Assembly (NCBI RefSeq): GCF_030463565.1
Contig: NC_134643.1
Location: forward strand, 127,144,309 to 127,208,308
Direction of reading: 5' to 3'
Length of the DNA stretch: 64,000 nt
DNA from: Pelecanus crispus
Taxonomy: Eukaryota; Chordata; Aves; Pelecaniformes; Pelecanidae
Each line of letters starts with the position of its first letter. Position 1 is the first letter of the stretch. The position numbers were made by a program, and so were the translations under genes. The notes under the pieces are model-generated. The model made no database searches, was not told the origin of the DNA, and was given only the letters and a program-made list of their open reading frames with translations. Shown here piece after piece: positions 49,401-61,400 of this stretch.

Positions 49401-52400
49401 TTGCCTGGCAGACTACTAGGAAGCATCAATTTCCTTGCTTGTTCAGTGTGTTAACAGTAACACAACCGCATTCAGTTACCGTGCAACAACCAAGTTAAGT
49501 TCATCTGGTCAAAGAGCTCCTTTTCTGGTTTTGGTTTTTTATTTTTTTTAACCCCCATGCAGCATCTGACGTTATATTTCAGTATATTATGCAGAAGAGA
49601 CCCCAGAAAGGCAGAGAAGGGGTATGAATAAGGTACTGTCGCACAGCACAGTTTTGACACCAAAGGCCACGTCCTCGCTGATACACAGCATTTAAGTCAG
49701 GAGCGGGCAGAGTCTTCCCCGGCATCACAGCTGCAGCAAGCACTTTCTCACTAGAGCTGACTGGAAAAAGAAAAAAAAGTTTCTGGTTCATGGAAGAAGT
49801 TGTTTTCTTGACATTTCCCCTGACCAGAAGCCACCTTGACCCTGCAGCTGCTCCGTGAGACTGATGCCTTTGTCAGCAGGGAGAGGAGAAAATGTCCTTA
49901 TGCAAAGAGCAGCTGTGGGGGAGCCTCTCCCAGAGGCCACCCCAGCCGCAGGCTCCCGGCGCGGTGGGCAACGTCCATGGAGGGGCGGCCGCCTGCGTCC
50001 TGCCTACCCCCGGCACAGGCCTCTGCAAGGAGCCGGGGTAGCAATCCCTCCCAGTCTGCTTGGCTACAGTTTACCCGCGGCTCCACTGATTTATTCTTTT
50101 GTCCAAAAGAAAAAAAAAAAAGAAAGGGAAAAAAAGAAGAAAAATTAGCTCAGTCACTCCGCATTTTCTGTGAAACTTCTGGCCAACTCCAGTCCTCAGG
50201 GCTAAGTGCCATGGACTAGAGCAAATGAGGCAAGCGTTCCTGTGGGTCTTCCTATCCCCTTGGCAGCCCAGGCAAGCAACTACCCCAGCCAGCTAGGGGC
50301 TGCTTTCGGCTCTCCCCGATGACCCCCTGGGACCCCCGGCTGCACCCTGCACACACGCTGCCTTTCAGCACTGGCAGCCCGCGGCAGCGGAGGCAGATAA
50401 CAACGACTTGCATGCCTCTGTCAGCGGGGAAGGGTTGTGCGTTTGCACTCTCCGGCAATTTATTGCTGGTTTAGGGAAGGCAGCACACCCAGAGCTGCCG
50501 TGCTGTGCAGGTGAACTGAATTTGCTGCTCCCCAGATGAGGCTTCTTTCTGTAAGTGGGTCTCGCCGCTGATGGAAATAGCAGCAGATGTAGCAATCTGC
50601 TGCCATTCTGCCTGAGCGCTCACGATCCCATCTCCGGCAGCCTCAGCCTGTGGGAAGGAGCTCCCTGGGTTGCCTGTCTATAAGTGCACCCATCTGCTCG
50701 AAATTGGACTTCCAGAATTTGCAACAGAGCCAAATCCGCATCATTTTGAAATAATCCCAGGCTTTCATGTTTAAAAAGCAAAAGTGTGAGGCGAAAGGAA
50801 TGTCCAACCTCCCTACTCGAGCTGGGCTCCCAGAAGTTGCTTTAAGAGCCGTGTTTCAGTGCTGGATTCAGCCCAAGGATTTCTGTAGACAGCACAGGGT
50901 CTTTTCAGAAGGTATTTCTTGCTGCAGAATAATATAATGGGCCCTTAATCAGTGCACATGACAAGGCCATTTACCACTTGTGAGCCAAATGTGAAAAGAA
51001 TTGTGCTTTTGTTTTGCCTTTTCTCCTACCTCGTTCGGAGATCCCTTTTCCATCACTTTCACATGTGATGTCCAGGATTTCTTCCCCAGAGGGGATGTGT
51101 GTGTGGGGATAAGTGCTCATGACAGCACTACATCTGCACCTCACATAAAATGTTCTCAGTGTCCTTCCTGTTACTGTCTAGAAACCACATCACAGAGATG
51201 TGTTTTCAAGGAGCCAAATCTTTTAACTGATTTTTAGATCCCATCTAAAGCTTGTGACTTCCCCTTGGAAAATGCATGCACGCAGGGCAAGCACTGGGAA
51301 TGCTTTGTCCTGTGGCTTGACTTACTCTGCTCCAGTGTTCACGCAGCAGCCCACACATGAATGAGGAAGCTGGCAAAAACCCTTTACAATTTGTAAGCAT
51401 CTCACATCTACTTTAAGAAAATAATTATGTAAATTCTCTGCTCCCCTGGAGAGGTTTTGGAAGAAAACTGAAGAGATGCAATACGAAAAAATGCTCAGGG
51501 CTGCCATTTTGCACCATAACTCCTCTTCTCTCTGCAGTTGCCTGCCCCACTACCCTGCTGGTCTGATAACTCTGCTTTGCTCCTACTGCTTCAAATAGGC
51601 ACTGGCCACCATTTAGGCAGCTTGGCAAGTGGGCTACCCACGAAAGTCTCCTGGATGAATGCACCGAGGTGGTGCATAGCAGTGCAGGGCATGCACGTCA
51701 GCTGCAGCTGATCATTGGCAGTTGAACTGAGTACCCAAAAAAGTGCAGCCAGATATCCAGAATGAAGATATTAAATAAGCAGGACAGGGTCTTGCCTGTA
51801 TCATCACATTATGATCACCCAAAGAAATTGCTTGTAACAATGCTAGACAAAAGAATATTAATCTGGAAATGGGATTTTTAAGTGGAGGGTGTCCCTGTAA
51901 TCAAGCGTAAATCAAAACCTTTTCCCTTTCCTCTCCTAATATGTGGCATTTTTGACTCAGTTCATACACCTCTGTGTTTTTCCCCTTTCCCAGTTCCAAC
52001 AGCAATCTTTGCTGATACTAGCATAAAGAAAACAAAACTGAGGTCTCTGCTTATCTACAGAGTTGTGCCCTTCCAAGGCAGTTTTTTATCACTTACATGC
52101 TACCCTCCAGATAAGTGTGATTTTGACTATTATTTTCTAAGAAAGTGAATGAATACTGATTGTATGATTGCACATTCCCTTGAGTTCCCTGAACCACAGC
52201 TTGTCCGTGCAAACAATGAGTTCAGTAAACAAATGAGCTGTGAAATGATTGCATATGAATGACATGTACTTAATAAATGGCGCTGCATTATGTCCTTGAG
52301 CATGCTGATAGTTCAACGAGAGGGAATGAAAAGGGAGAATATTCTCATACATGCACTGAGTTAGGTTCTCACGGCTATGTGGAATGAAGTGCATTGCTGC

Positions 52401-55400
52401 ATAAACAGGGTATCAAACTTTTTGCCTTGTGGCTCTCATAATTACATACAGAAGGGTAACATAGGATTTTTTGTGCTGCATGCAGAAATAACCTTTGATT
52501 ACAAAATTGATTGGCAAAAAGTGACAGCTCTTCAATACTTAAAAAAAAAAATGAAATCAATCATTAGAGCAAAACTTTTCAACATTTCTCTCTCTCCTGC
52601 ATTCTCACTTTGGTTTCTCTGTATCTAGCAATGCCTCTCAGAGCTCCTTAATGCTCTGCATGAACTTTCAAATTAAAACCTTTTATCCTAATGGGAATTC
52701 TAATCCTACGGGGACATGTTTGCCTAGCTGCGCTTATCATCCCATCACGGGAGGGGTTTTTTTTTTTCTCAGGATTTCCTTTGATTCGTATTCTACAGCA
52801 GAGAAGTGAAGGCATCGCAGCTGACTGCTGCTAACAATCGTGGAAAAGCTGAGACGTTATAGCTGTTCTGTGAATGAAAATACTGTAGCTATTATCTAAA
52901 ATTGGCAGTAGACAATTCCTATGGGTTTTCAAGATATATCGCTTTGGCGGCACCTGCATATGTGAGAACCAGGGCAGACCGTAACCGCTTGCTGGCTCAC
53001 TGGATAACCGAACTGTTAAAGCCCTTTGAAATTTTGCACAATTGGGAAACGAGATCCTTTGACTTTCACCATGGTAACACCCCTGTTGTTTTCCTTTGTT
53101 GACAGTGGAAGGCCTGAAAGTAGTGGAGATTGAGAAATGCAAGAGCGACATTAAAAAGATGAGGGAGGAAATGGCAGCAAGAAGCAGCAGGTAAGTTCTG
53201 CTTTGGACCTAACCAAGGAAATAAGCATCTGGTTTCAAACCCTAATGCAACGTTTCCGCAGAATTGAGTTACCTTCTGGGCTTAGAAGTAAAGGAGCAAG
53301 GAAACCAATAACCATTAAAGACAGTGGCTCTAATTTAACATTTGAAGATCTATTAGCCATTCATCTGTTAAAACAGCTCAGGCTGCGGGAACAGAGAAAA
53401 AGATCTTGCAACTGAGCGTTATTTTTCACCATACAGAATGGGAATTCTTCATCCAGATTTACTAGGAGAGGGGGAAAGGGAAAAGAACTTCTGCAAAGTG
53501 TGGTGTTTGGTTGGGAACCAGCTAACGCTCGAATCAGCTCCAATATATTCTGGGAAAATGCCAAATAAACATGTGGCAGCTCTTCTAGTTATGATCTCAT
53601 GCTATTATAAAACATCCATTTCAATTTCAACAAGAAATTGGGAATTTACTAATTCAAGGGCTCACTGTGATTGTGAAGCTTGGTTTCGCTGTAATTAAAA
53701 CAACAGCAGAAAAAATTGCATTTTGTACGGTATGCGGTCTCAGCTGGAAAGTCTGCCCCCTGTGCCACTGAAATACCCCATTAGGACAAACAAATCATCA
53801 CTGTGAGATTATGAATACTTCTGGGAAGGTTGCTGAAGAGGGATATACTGCATTGCTCAAAGTGTGGGTGAAGGGGAAATGTAACTCATCAAATGTAACT
53901 ATCTCAACAGCCTCTCTCTTTTTCTTCATTTGGGGTCAAATTCTCTGACCTTTAATCAAAGCTATTTCCTATTGAGGGCAATGGGAGACTTGCTAAAAGA
54001 ATTAGGCTTTATAATCACTCACTTTTATAAGTTTTGCTATCCAGATATGTCAGGAGGCATGGTGTTAATACATTCCTGTTAAGTCTAAGGCCAAATTCAG
54101 CTGTCATACTAGCATAATTGCAGAGCAACATTATTAACCTCAGATCTGCTCCAGATTTATACCAGTAGGATGGATGCAGTTTGCCCTGGGGCTTGCATAA
54201 TTTCTTGTTCAGGTGTGTGAGGAATTCTCATTAGAAAAATCAGAGCTCGAATTGGCAGCAAACGCAAAAACACGTACGCTGATTTGTGCCGGCTGTGATG
54301 TGAATAACGTGTGTGCCTGTGCATGTGTCTTTACTTTTCTTCAACTGTTGTGGGGAGATGGGAGAGCTGCATTTACAAGCGCAGTGACGCACAGGTAGAT
54401 AGGGAATTAGAACAAAAAAAAGAAGTTATGGCAACCCAGTTGCCGCCACACACATCAGGAAGTACGAGACTGTCCCAGCAGCAGCCATGACTCATTCCTG
54501 TCCCAGACCTTGTCACCTGGCAATCTATATTTTGTAGTATAAACAGCAATCTGTTAACAAGAAAAATAGGAATGGGGAGTGTTGCATCTGCCCAGTGCAG
54601 CCAGCTCCAGCTGAGGTGCAGTCTTTGCTGAGGGCTTCTAGTGGGATATGACAGCCACCAAAAGCCAGAGACCGGCACGGAGTGTGATGCTGGAAAGCTG
54701 TGCTAAAAATGGGTGCAGTGCTCAGCGGCAGGTAGTGCTGGGCACAGACACCCAAGCTAGATCGCTCTGAGCTTGCACTGCATAGCTGCTTTAGCTGAAG
54801 CAGGAGCCTAACTCACTCTGCTCGGCATCACTTCGTGCTGTATCCATGTGGCAGCCACCTGTCACAGCTCTTCTTGGTTGCCTTGAGATGGGTCTTCCTC
54901 CTCCCTGCTGCACAAAACCTCCTCCTCTTTGCACAAAATTCTGCCCATGGTCATCTGTACCCTAAGGGCTTGGGTCTCAAATCAGCAGCTAGATGTGGCC
55001 AGGTTCAGCGTATAACCAGGGGTAGCTACAAGTCACCTGTTTTTGTTGTAAGAGTGAGGAGAGGATGCTCCTTGGTGGCTGGCCATTAAGAGGGACCCCA
55101 TCGGGAGCTGCTAGGAATAAGCTGTAGTTCCCTATTCCCGAGAGACCACGGCTCCACAGGAGCCATGCCACTAGCCCACGGTGACCCCAGCCTTGGGGTG
55201 CTTCACCCCAGAGAGGCTGAGCAAGCTTTCTCCCATTGGCGTGAGGTATGTGCATGCTGGTGGGGGGGACAGAGGCATCCCAGGGCAAATAATAGAAATG
55301 GTTTTGCTCCTATTTAGACTTGTCATCCCTTGTGCAATGGCATTTGCTAGGTAATGTGTTACAGCTGCAATGAGAGATCACATCTAAATTTAATTAATGT

Positions 55401-58400
55401 ATATAAGTATGTGTGAGTGCGTGTATTCCTTCAATAATATCACAGTGTATGCAGCTGTTTTCTTGTACGTTTACATATTCTTGCATTTGCTGTTACATTA
55501 AAAACAACAGAGTAAGGATGAACAGCTAAGCTTATAGAGTAATCACACACAGTGAATTGTGCATCTCCTCTCTTCAGAGGAGGAAAGCAGCCCCACTTGC
55601 ATCCCCTCAAATTGCTTTTTTTTGCTAGTCTGCTTTTTGTGCTCACCACAGATACTAATAACATTATAGTGTCATTTAAAATCATGATCATTTGCAGATA
55701 CAGTTATACATTTGTAAAGGCCTGATGCATCCTGGCTCTGGTGTGTTCCCCAGTATGATAGGATGAAGGCTTCAATGTCTTACTACAGCTGGGAATTACA
55801 GATAGTTGGCTGACCCTCAGCTAACCCTGGCAGCCAGTTGCAATTAGGGCAAGGAATGCCCCAATCTCACTATTTTTATCCTACTAATACCCCTCACAGT
55901 GGTGTTTTGAGGAAACAGCTTTAGAAACGATTAAGACAGCTTTCCACCAACTGAGAATCTCCTTAAGCAGGGCAGGGAAAGGCAGCTGGTTGAAGCCAGC
56001 TGACCACTATGAACTATAAGATGACGTAACTTTTGCAGGATTCAGACAACACCATCAGAAATGATAGCAGACATCAATGTTAAGAGGAGGAAAGAGCCGG
56101 ACCAATTCCCAACAGAGAAGCACTAAAAGAGACACAATACAGAATATGTGAAATAATTTTAAAAGGGACAAATGAAGTTTATGGAATACTTTGCTTGGCT
56201 TCTTTGGGGGGTTTCTTTTAGCTTCATTTGTCAGGAGGCTTTAAAAATGAGAAAGGACAATCCAAACATTAGGACTACAGGGATCAAAGCAAAATGCAAG
56301 CAGATCAACATCGCATAAGAGTTATTAAAGTCCATGTGACCAACTACTTGGGAAACACACGTTGAATTAAAGTATCACAATTGCCATGGGTGATACCACA
56401 GCGCTCTTAGTTTTATTGCGTCCCCCGTGGCTGTAAGGCAAGAAACTGCTCTTGCACTGCAACGCAGCAACCTAGATGTTCTGCAAAGGTTGAAAGGCTG
56501 GCGTCATGGTCCTCTGCTCAGATGGGATAGCATCAGCTTGGCTCTTCTGCATGCAGAGGAAGGAAGAGTAGATTATTGGCAGTGGGTGCTGGTGTTAATA
56601 ACCAGGCAAGAGTTAATTACCTGTAATTGCTGGCAGCGGCTCCCTCCCTCCAGGACCTGGGAGCCAAGCAGACTGTGTCTGCTGAGCCTGTGCCTCACTG
56701 CTGTTGTCCTGCCTGAAGGGCAGCAAGCAAGATGGTCATGCCATCGAAATGGATCATCTTACCCAAGCTTTTATGGAGGCCTGGAGCTGGGCTGCAATAA
56801 GCCGTGGGCTCAGTGGGTGCCAACACTAGTAAATAAGCACAGGCCTGCCAGTGTCCATACTCAGCGTGGCCCCAGGCAGAGCTCTGCCATCCTCGGCCAA
56901 CTATGCCCGCCACAGACAGCAAGCTGCTCGCAGAGAGGAAAGTTACTTGGTTTAAATAGAAGTGATTGGGTATCCATGGATACTTCTCTGAAGACAGATG
57001 CTCTTTGCTTGAATTCAAATAGATGGAGAATGGGTGACAGGAGTATTGCACAAAGGGAGAAAATCCTGATGAGGATCACACTTTTAAAACATTTGAGCAA
57101 CACCACATTAGAAAGGGAGAGGTTAGGGACTGGGGTAATTCTCCGAGTGATGCCTCCCGAGAGACCAGAGTACTTCGGGCATTTTTCAAGGCACTGCAGT
57201 TCTATTCCCACAACATTAAGCACGGAATGTTTCATTTCAGGACTAACTGTCCCTGCAAGTACAGCTTTTTGGATGAGAACAAGAGGCCGACTCCCCGGCG
57301 GGATGTACCATCCTACCCAAAGGTACCACACAATGCTTGCTCTTCCCAGAATCCTACCATGCGCTTGCCATCCTGACAAGTGCTAGTTTACAACGCATGA
57401 TTCCCTAGCCATCTACCTCCTAGTTATTCTAAACCCAGGGCCTGATCCAAAATCCCTGGAAGCCGATGGAAAAAGCTGTCATTGCCTGTGGTGGCTTGAA
57501 GTTGGATCCTCAGTAGTCTTTAATACTTGAAAGCTCATTAGTGTTTGAAATGCTAATGAACATTTTGCATTCATCAACATTTAACGTTTTTTTGTCTAAT
57601 TATGATTGTTTATTCTCCATGCTCGTAGCAAACAATCAAAAATAGCCTATAATGTTGTATCCCAATTGAAAATAGTGTCGCTGCCTGTTTTCTCCTAATG
57701 GATTATTTTTTAATTTAAAAAGTAATTTATGGAGATGCTTCACCTAGGGAAACAAAGAGAAAATGCGACATTGGATTCTCTCCAGAATGATTCATTGTCC
57801 CTGTGAAAATAAGTTAGTGCATTTGCTAGAGAAAACAGTAATGCTTGAAGAAAAATGTCTACTGGGCAAGTACAAGCACAAATCTGCAGTGATGAATGAG
57901 GCTGAAACCATGAAATACACAGGATCCTTGGTCCTAGCACCAACCGTCTTTGCGCACAGGAATTATTCAAAGCTACCAGGTTACGTCTGCTCAGTGCCCG
58001 GCTCACGCCTTGACAAAACACCAGCTCACACACATGCAAATCATAGTTTAACAGTGGGCATTTGCCTGCACACATCAAAGCTGGCTGAGCTGCTCTCAAG
58101 TTCACGTGGTCCGGTGTGATGCAGGTGTGTGATATGGACATGCATCCTGGCATATTTGTCTTCGGGGCCTTATAGAGCAACAGATTGTAAGTTCTGCTGT
58201 TTATTCTGCTCTGCCTAGCAAAAGTGACCTCTAGGTCTCTGAAGCAGACATCATGAGACTTACATTTCTTTTAATTAACTTGCGCTCCTGACACTGACAC
58301 ATGTTTTTGCAAAATGTGTCAGTTCTAAACATTATTTTTTCCCTTGATAAATATATATGTGAGGTCAACCTTTGATCTACTGCTATGATATTAAGATCTT

Positions 58401-61400
58401 GAATTAACAACAAGTACAACGAAGAGTTGTACTGACTGACTGCAGAGTAAACTGGTAGTCTGTGTTGTCCCTAGACCAAAGCTCATAGGAGTTTTGGTTT
58501 CAGAAGTTTGGGTTCTGATTGACAGATTTACAAAATTTGTTATCATTTGTCAAGTGCTGGATTTGTCCAATGTCAGTGAGGCTAGGAAGTGATGAGTACA
58601 CTGAAAGAAGATGTCATTACAACACTGTTATCAAATAACAAATCTGTACTGCTAATTCACAGATTTCTTGCAGAACATCATATCAAATGTACATTATACA
58701 GGCAAATGCAAAAATCATTGCCTTCTCAAGAAGGAAAATTAATCTTCAGTGTTATTCTTCTTTGGATTAAGTATCAACAACTTGATGGCTCAGAAAATTT
58801 CATTCACCAGCTCAGTACAGCAAGCCCAAACTAATTAGAGACAGCCATGGTAAACAGGCCAATTAAAGCTACAAGGGATTTGTGTCCCAGAAAGACTCTG
58901 ATCAATAGAGCCTCGAAAATATGATTCGGTAGTCCAGACCTCCCCTGGTCTTTTAACCCCCTACATTCCTTTTTTTTTTGTTTTGTTTTGTATACAAATC
59001 ATAACTGGCCGATGAGCTTGATTTTGTTTTAAGCCTCTGAGCATAACGATAAAAGATCACTTGAATATTGCAGGCTGAAAACCAATTTGAAAATGTGGGT
59101 ATTCTTGAAAAAATACTCAAAATGAGAGCATAAATCATCTGAAAGTAAATATATCATACCCACTAGCTAATTTAATGCTATAAGCATAGACACGTCACAC
59201 CATCCAGCCATGACTGGCTGCACTCAATGTTGCTGGTGCTCTGCAGGCAGCAGAACCAGTGCAGCCAGGGATGGATCTGTGCCCTGTGCCCCTTACAGCC
59301 CCTTGCTGGATCTACCTGCAACCCCATCCATAACACCTCCGCTCTCCTCCCTTTTCTCCCAAACCCTCCATGTCGCTGCTCCGTAAGGATCTCCACCTAT
59401 CAGCGGCCTGCCAGCTGGTTCTGTGGCAGGCAGCGAGCTGCCTGGGGGCTTGTTGCCTGCCAGGTGTGGGCATCCTGGTGTGACCACAAGCAGCTGGTGG
59501 GGAGGGAAAGAAGAGTTGGGCAGGCAGAGGGAGAGATCAGTTGCTCTATCTTTGGGAGATATGGCTAAAACCCGCGTGAATGGGACATGCCAACATGAGT
59601 CATGTGTCAATGAGACATGCCAGGAGTCCCAGGGACATGCCCACAGCAGGTCCCACACCGGGGCAGGGACCCTCACTTACACTGACTGCCTTTTTGTCTG
59701 CAGTACATGCTGTCCCAGGAGACCATAGAAGCGCTGAGGAAACCAACCTTCGATGTCTGGCTGTGGGAGCCCAACGAGGTAAGGATGCCTTGTTAGCTGG
59801 GTTAGCACTCTTTCTGAGAGCCAACAAGGCCAGAAGAGCCCTCTGGGATGGTCTGCAGGGTTTTCCCCCTTTTCTGCCCCTTAAGCGCTCTATCTTTTTT
59901 ATTTTCATATCACACCAGAATACGGTACTTTTTCCCTACAGATGCCAGATAGATTATGCTGATTATCATAACCTGATCCATCTTTATTTTTTCTTTAATC
60001 TCTTCCTAGTCACGTCCCACGACAACCAGTACACTAGCATTACTGCCTCATGAGCTCTCTCATGCCATTTTATCTGAACAAATCGATACCTACCAAAGTG
60101 TATGCTTAAGCACATCATCAATAACTCTACTCAAATCAATGAAACTGTGTGCCACTGTGTGAAGCCAGGCAGGCATGCATGCATTGATTCACAGCCTTTT
60201 AGGCAAGGGGTTTTCTGCGGTGTATTCTGAAGAGGTTGCAAAGCTGCATGCATGCATGGCCTATTGGCATTTTCTTATTGCTTCATTTTCTTATTTTTCT
60301 TATTGCTATTAGTATTATTCTTTGTTCATCATTTGTATTGCAGAAGGTTCTGGAAGGCCTGTGTGTAAACCTCTGCAGAAACACGAAGCAGAAGGATGTT
60401 TCCATAATGGCCAGCTTACAATAAAATGTAAAACTAGATTAAGCAAATACAAGCAAATATCACCTCGGAAAAATGTAAGGAAGGGCAGGACTAATGTAGG
60501 GTTTCAGTGTTGGGTTTTTCCCAAGGGAAGGATCCAGTAGTTCTAGCAGTACCCACAGCAGCAATCACCTTAATTACCTTCTCAATCAGATGTTGTGCGT
60601 ACAAGAGTCATTCTGGCTCAGCACCTGTAGATCAACATGACAAGGAAAAGTACCCCATACTGCACCCACAGGAACAGCATATTCCCTTCAGGATACTTCA
60701 TCTGGCTGGTAGAATAACAGAAGGACTCTCTGGCGGTTTTATGTCCGTCTCCCATTCGCCGAGGTTGGCAGAGCTTCCCTTGTGCAGTCCCTGCCAAGCT
60801 GAGGCTGGTGCTCTGCAGTTACTGCTCCCTCTCCAGCCCCTTTTCTCTGTACCATGGCCATACAACTGCTCTGGCAAAATGGCTCACCCCCGGCTTTTGA
60901 ATGCCTGTCAGGTCTTTACAGCGAGAGAGAATTACGACCTGTCAGGTGGACCATAACACTGTTGGCTCATTGTTGTTCCGACTATTAAGAAAGAATAGGG
61001 AGAGACAAAAACCATTATCCACGGATTCTTGTGTGCTGAGGCATAGTATTTTAGCACAGTAACTCATTCAGAGTACTAGGAAACACTATGTGGTGGCACG
61101 AAGGAGGCTAACAAGAGGGTGCGGCAATTAGACATGCCCTGCAAGGAGGACTGCTGCTCAGAATTAAGATACCACACAAGCTCTAGTGAGCCAAGCGCCA
61201 TATGGGTTTATCTCACCCTTTTTAGCTCTGCTTTATGTTTACAGAGAATATTTCAGTTCTGTCAATGCTTGCTTAGCAATGAGCATTTACCCACGTGCTC
61301 AATGTGGGGCAGGCAGGTTATAGACCATAGTCTTCTGTAAGTAAATTAATAATGTGCTCTGCAGCATCTCAGTAAACACAGCTATGCAGCAAGCTTGCGT

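Larger units (their letters stand above)
57323..59703 (+). other. PDE9A: PDE9A intron 8 (2.4 kb)
   Basis: It holds an ancient repeat fragment near 57435-57512 and an AT-rich patch at 57535-57740 that looks like a possible conserved non-coding element. No exon is seen. Confidence 0.85.
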
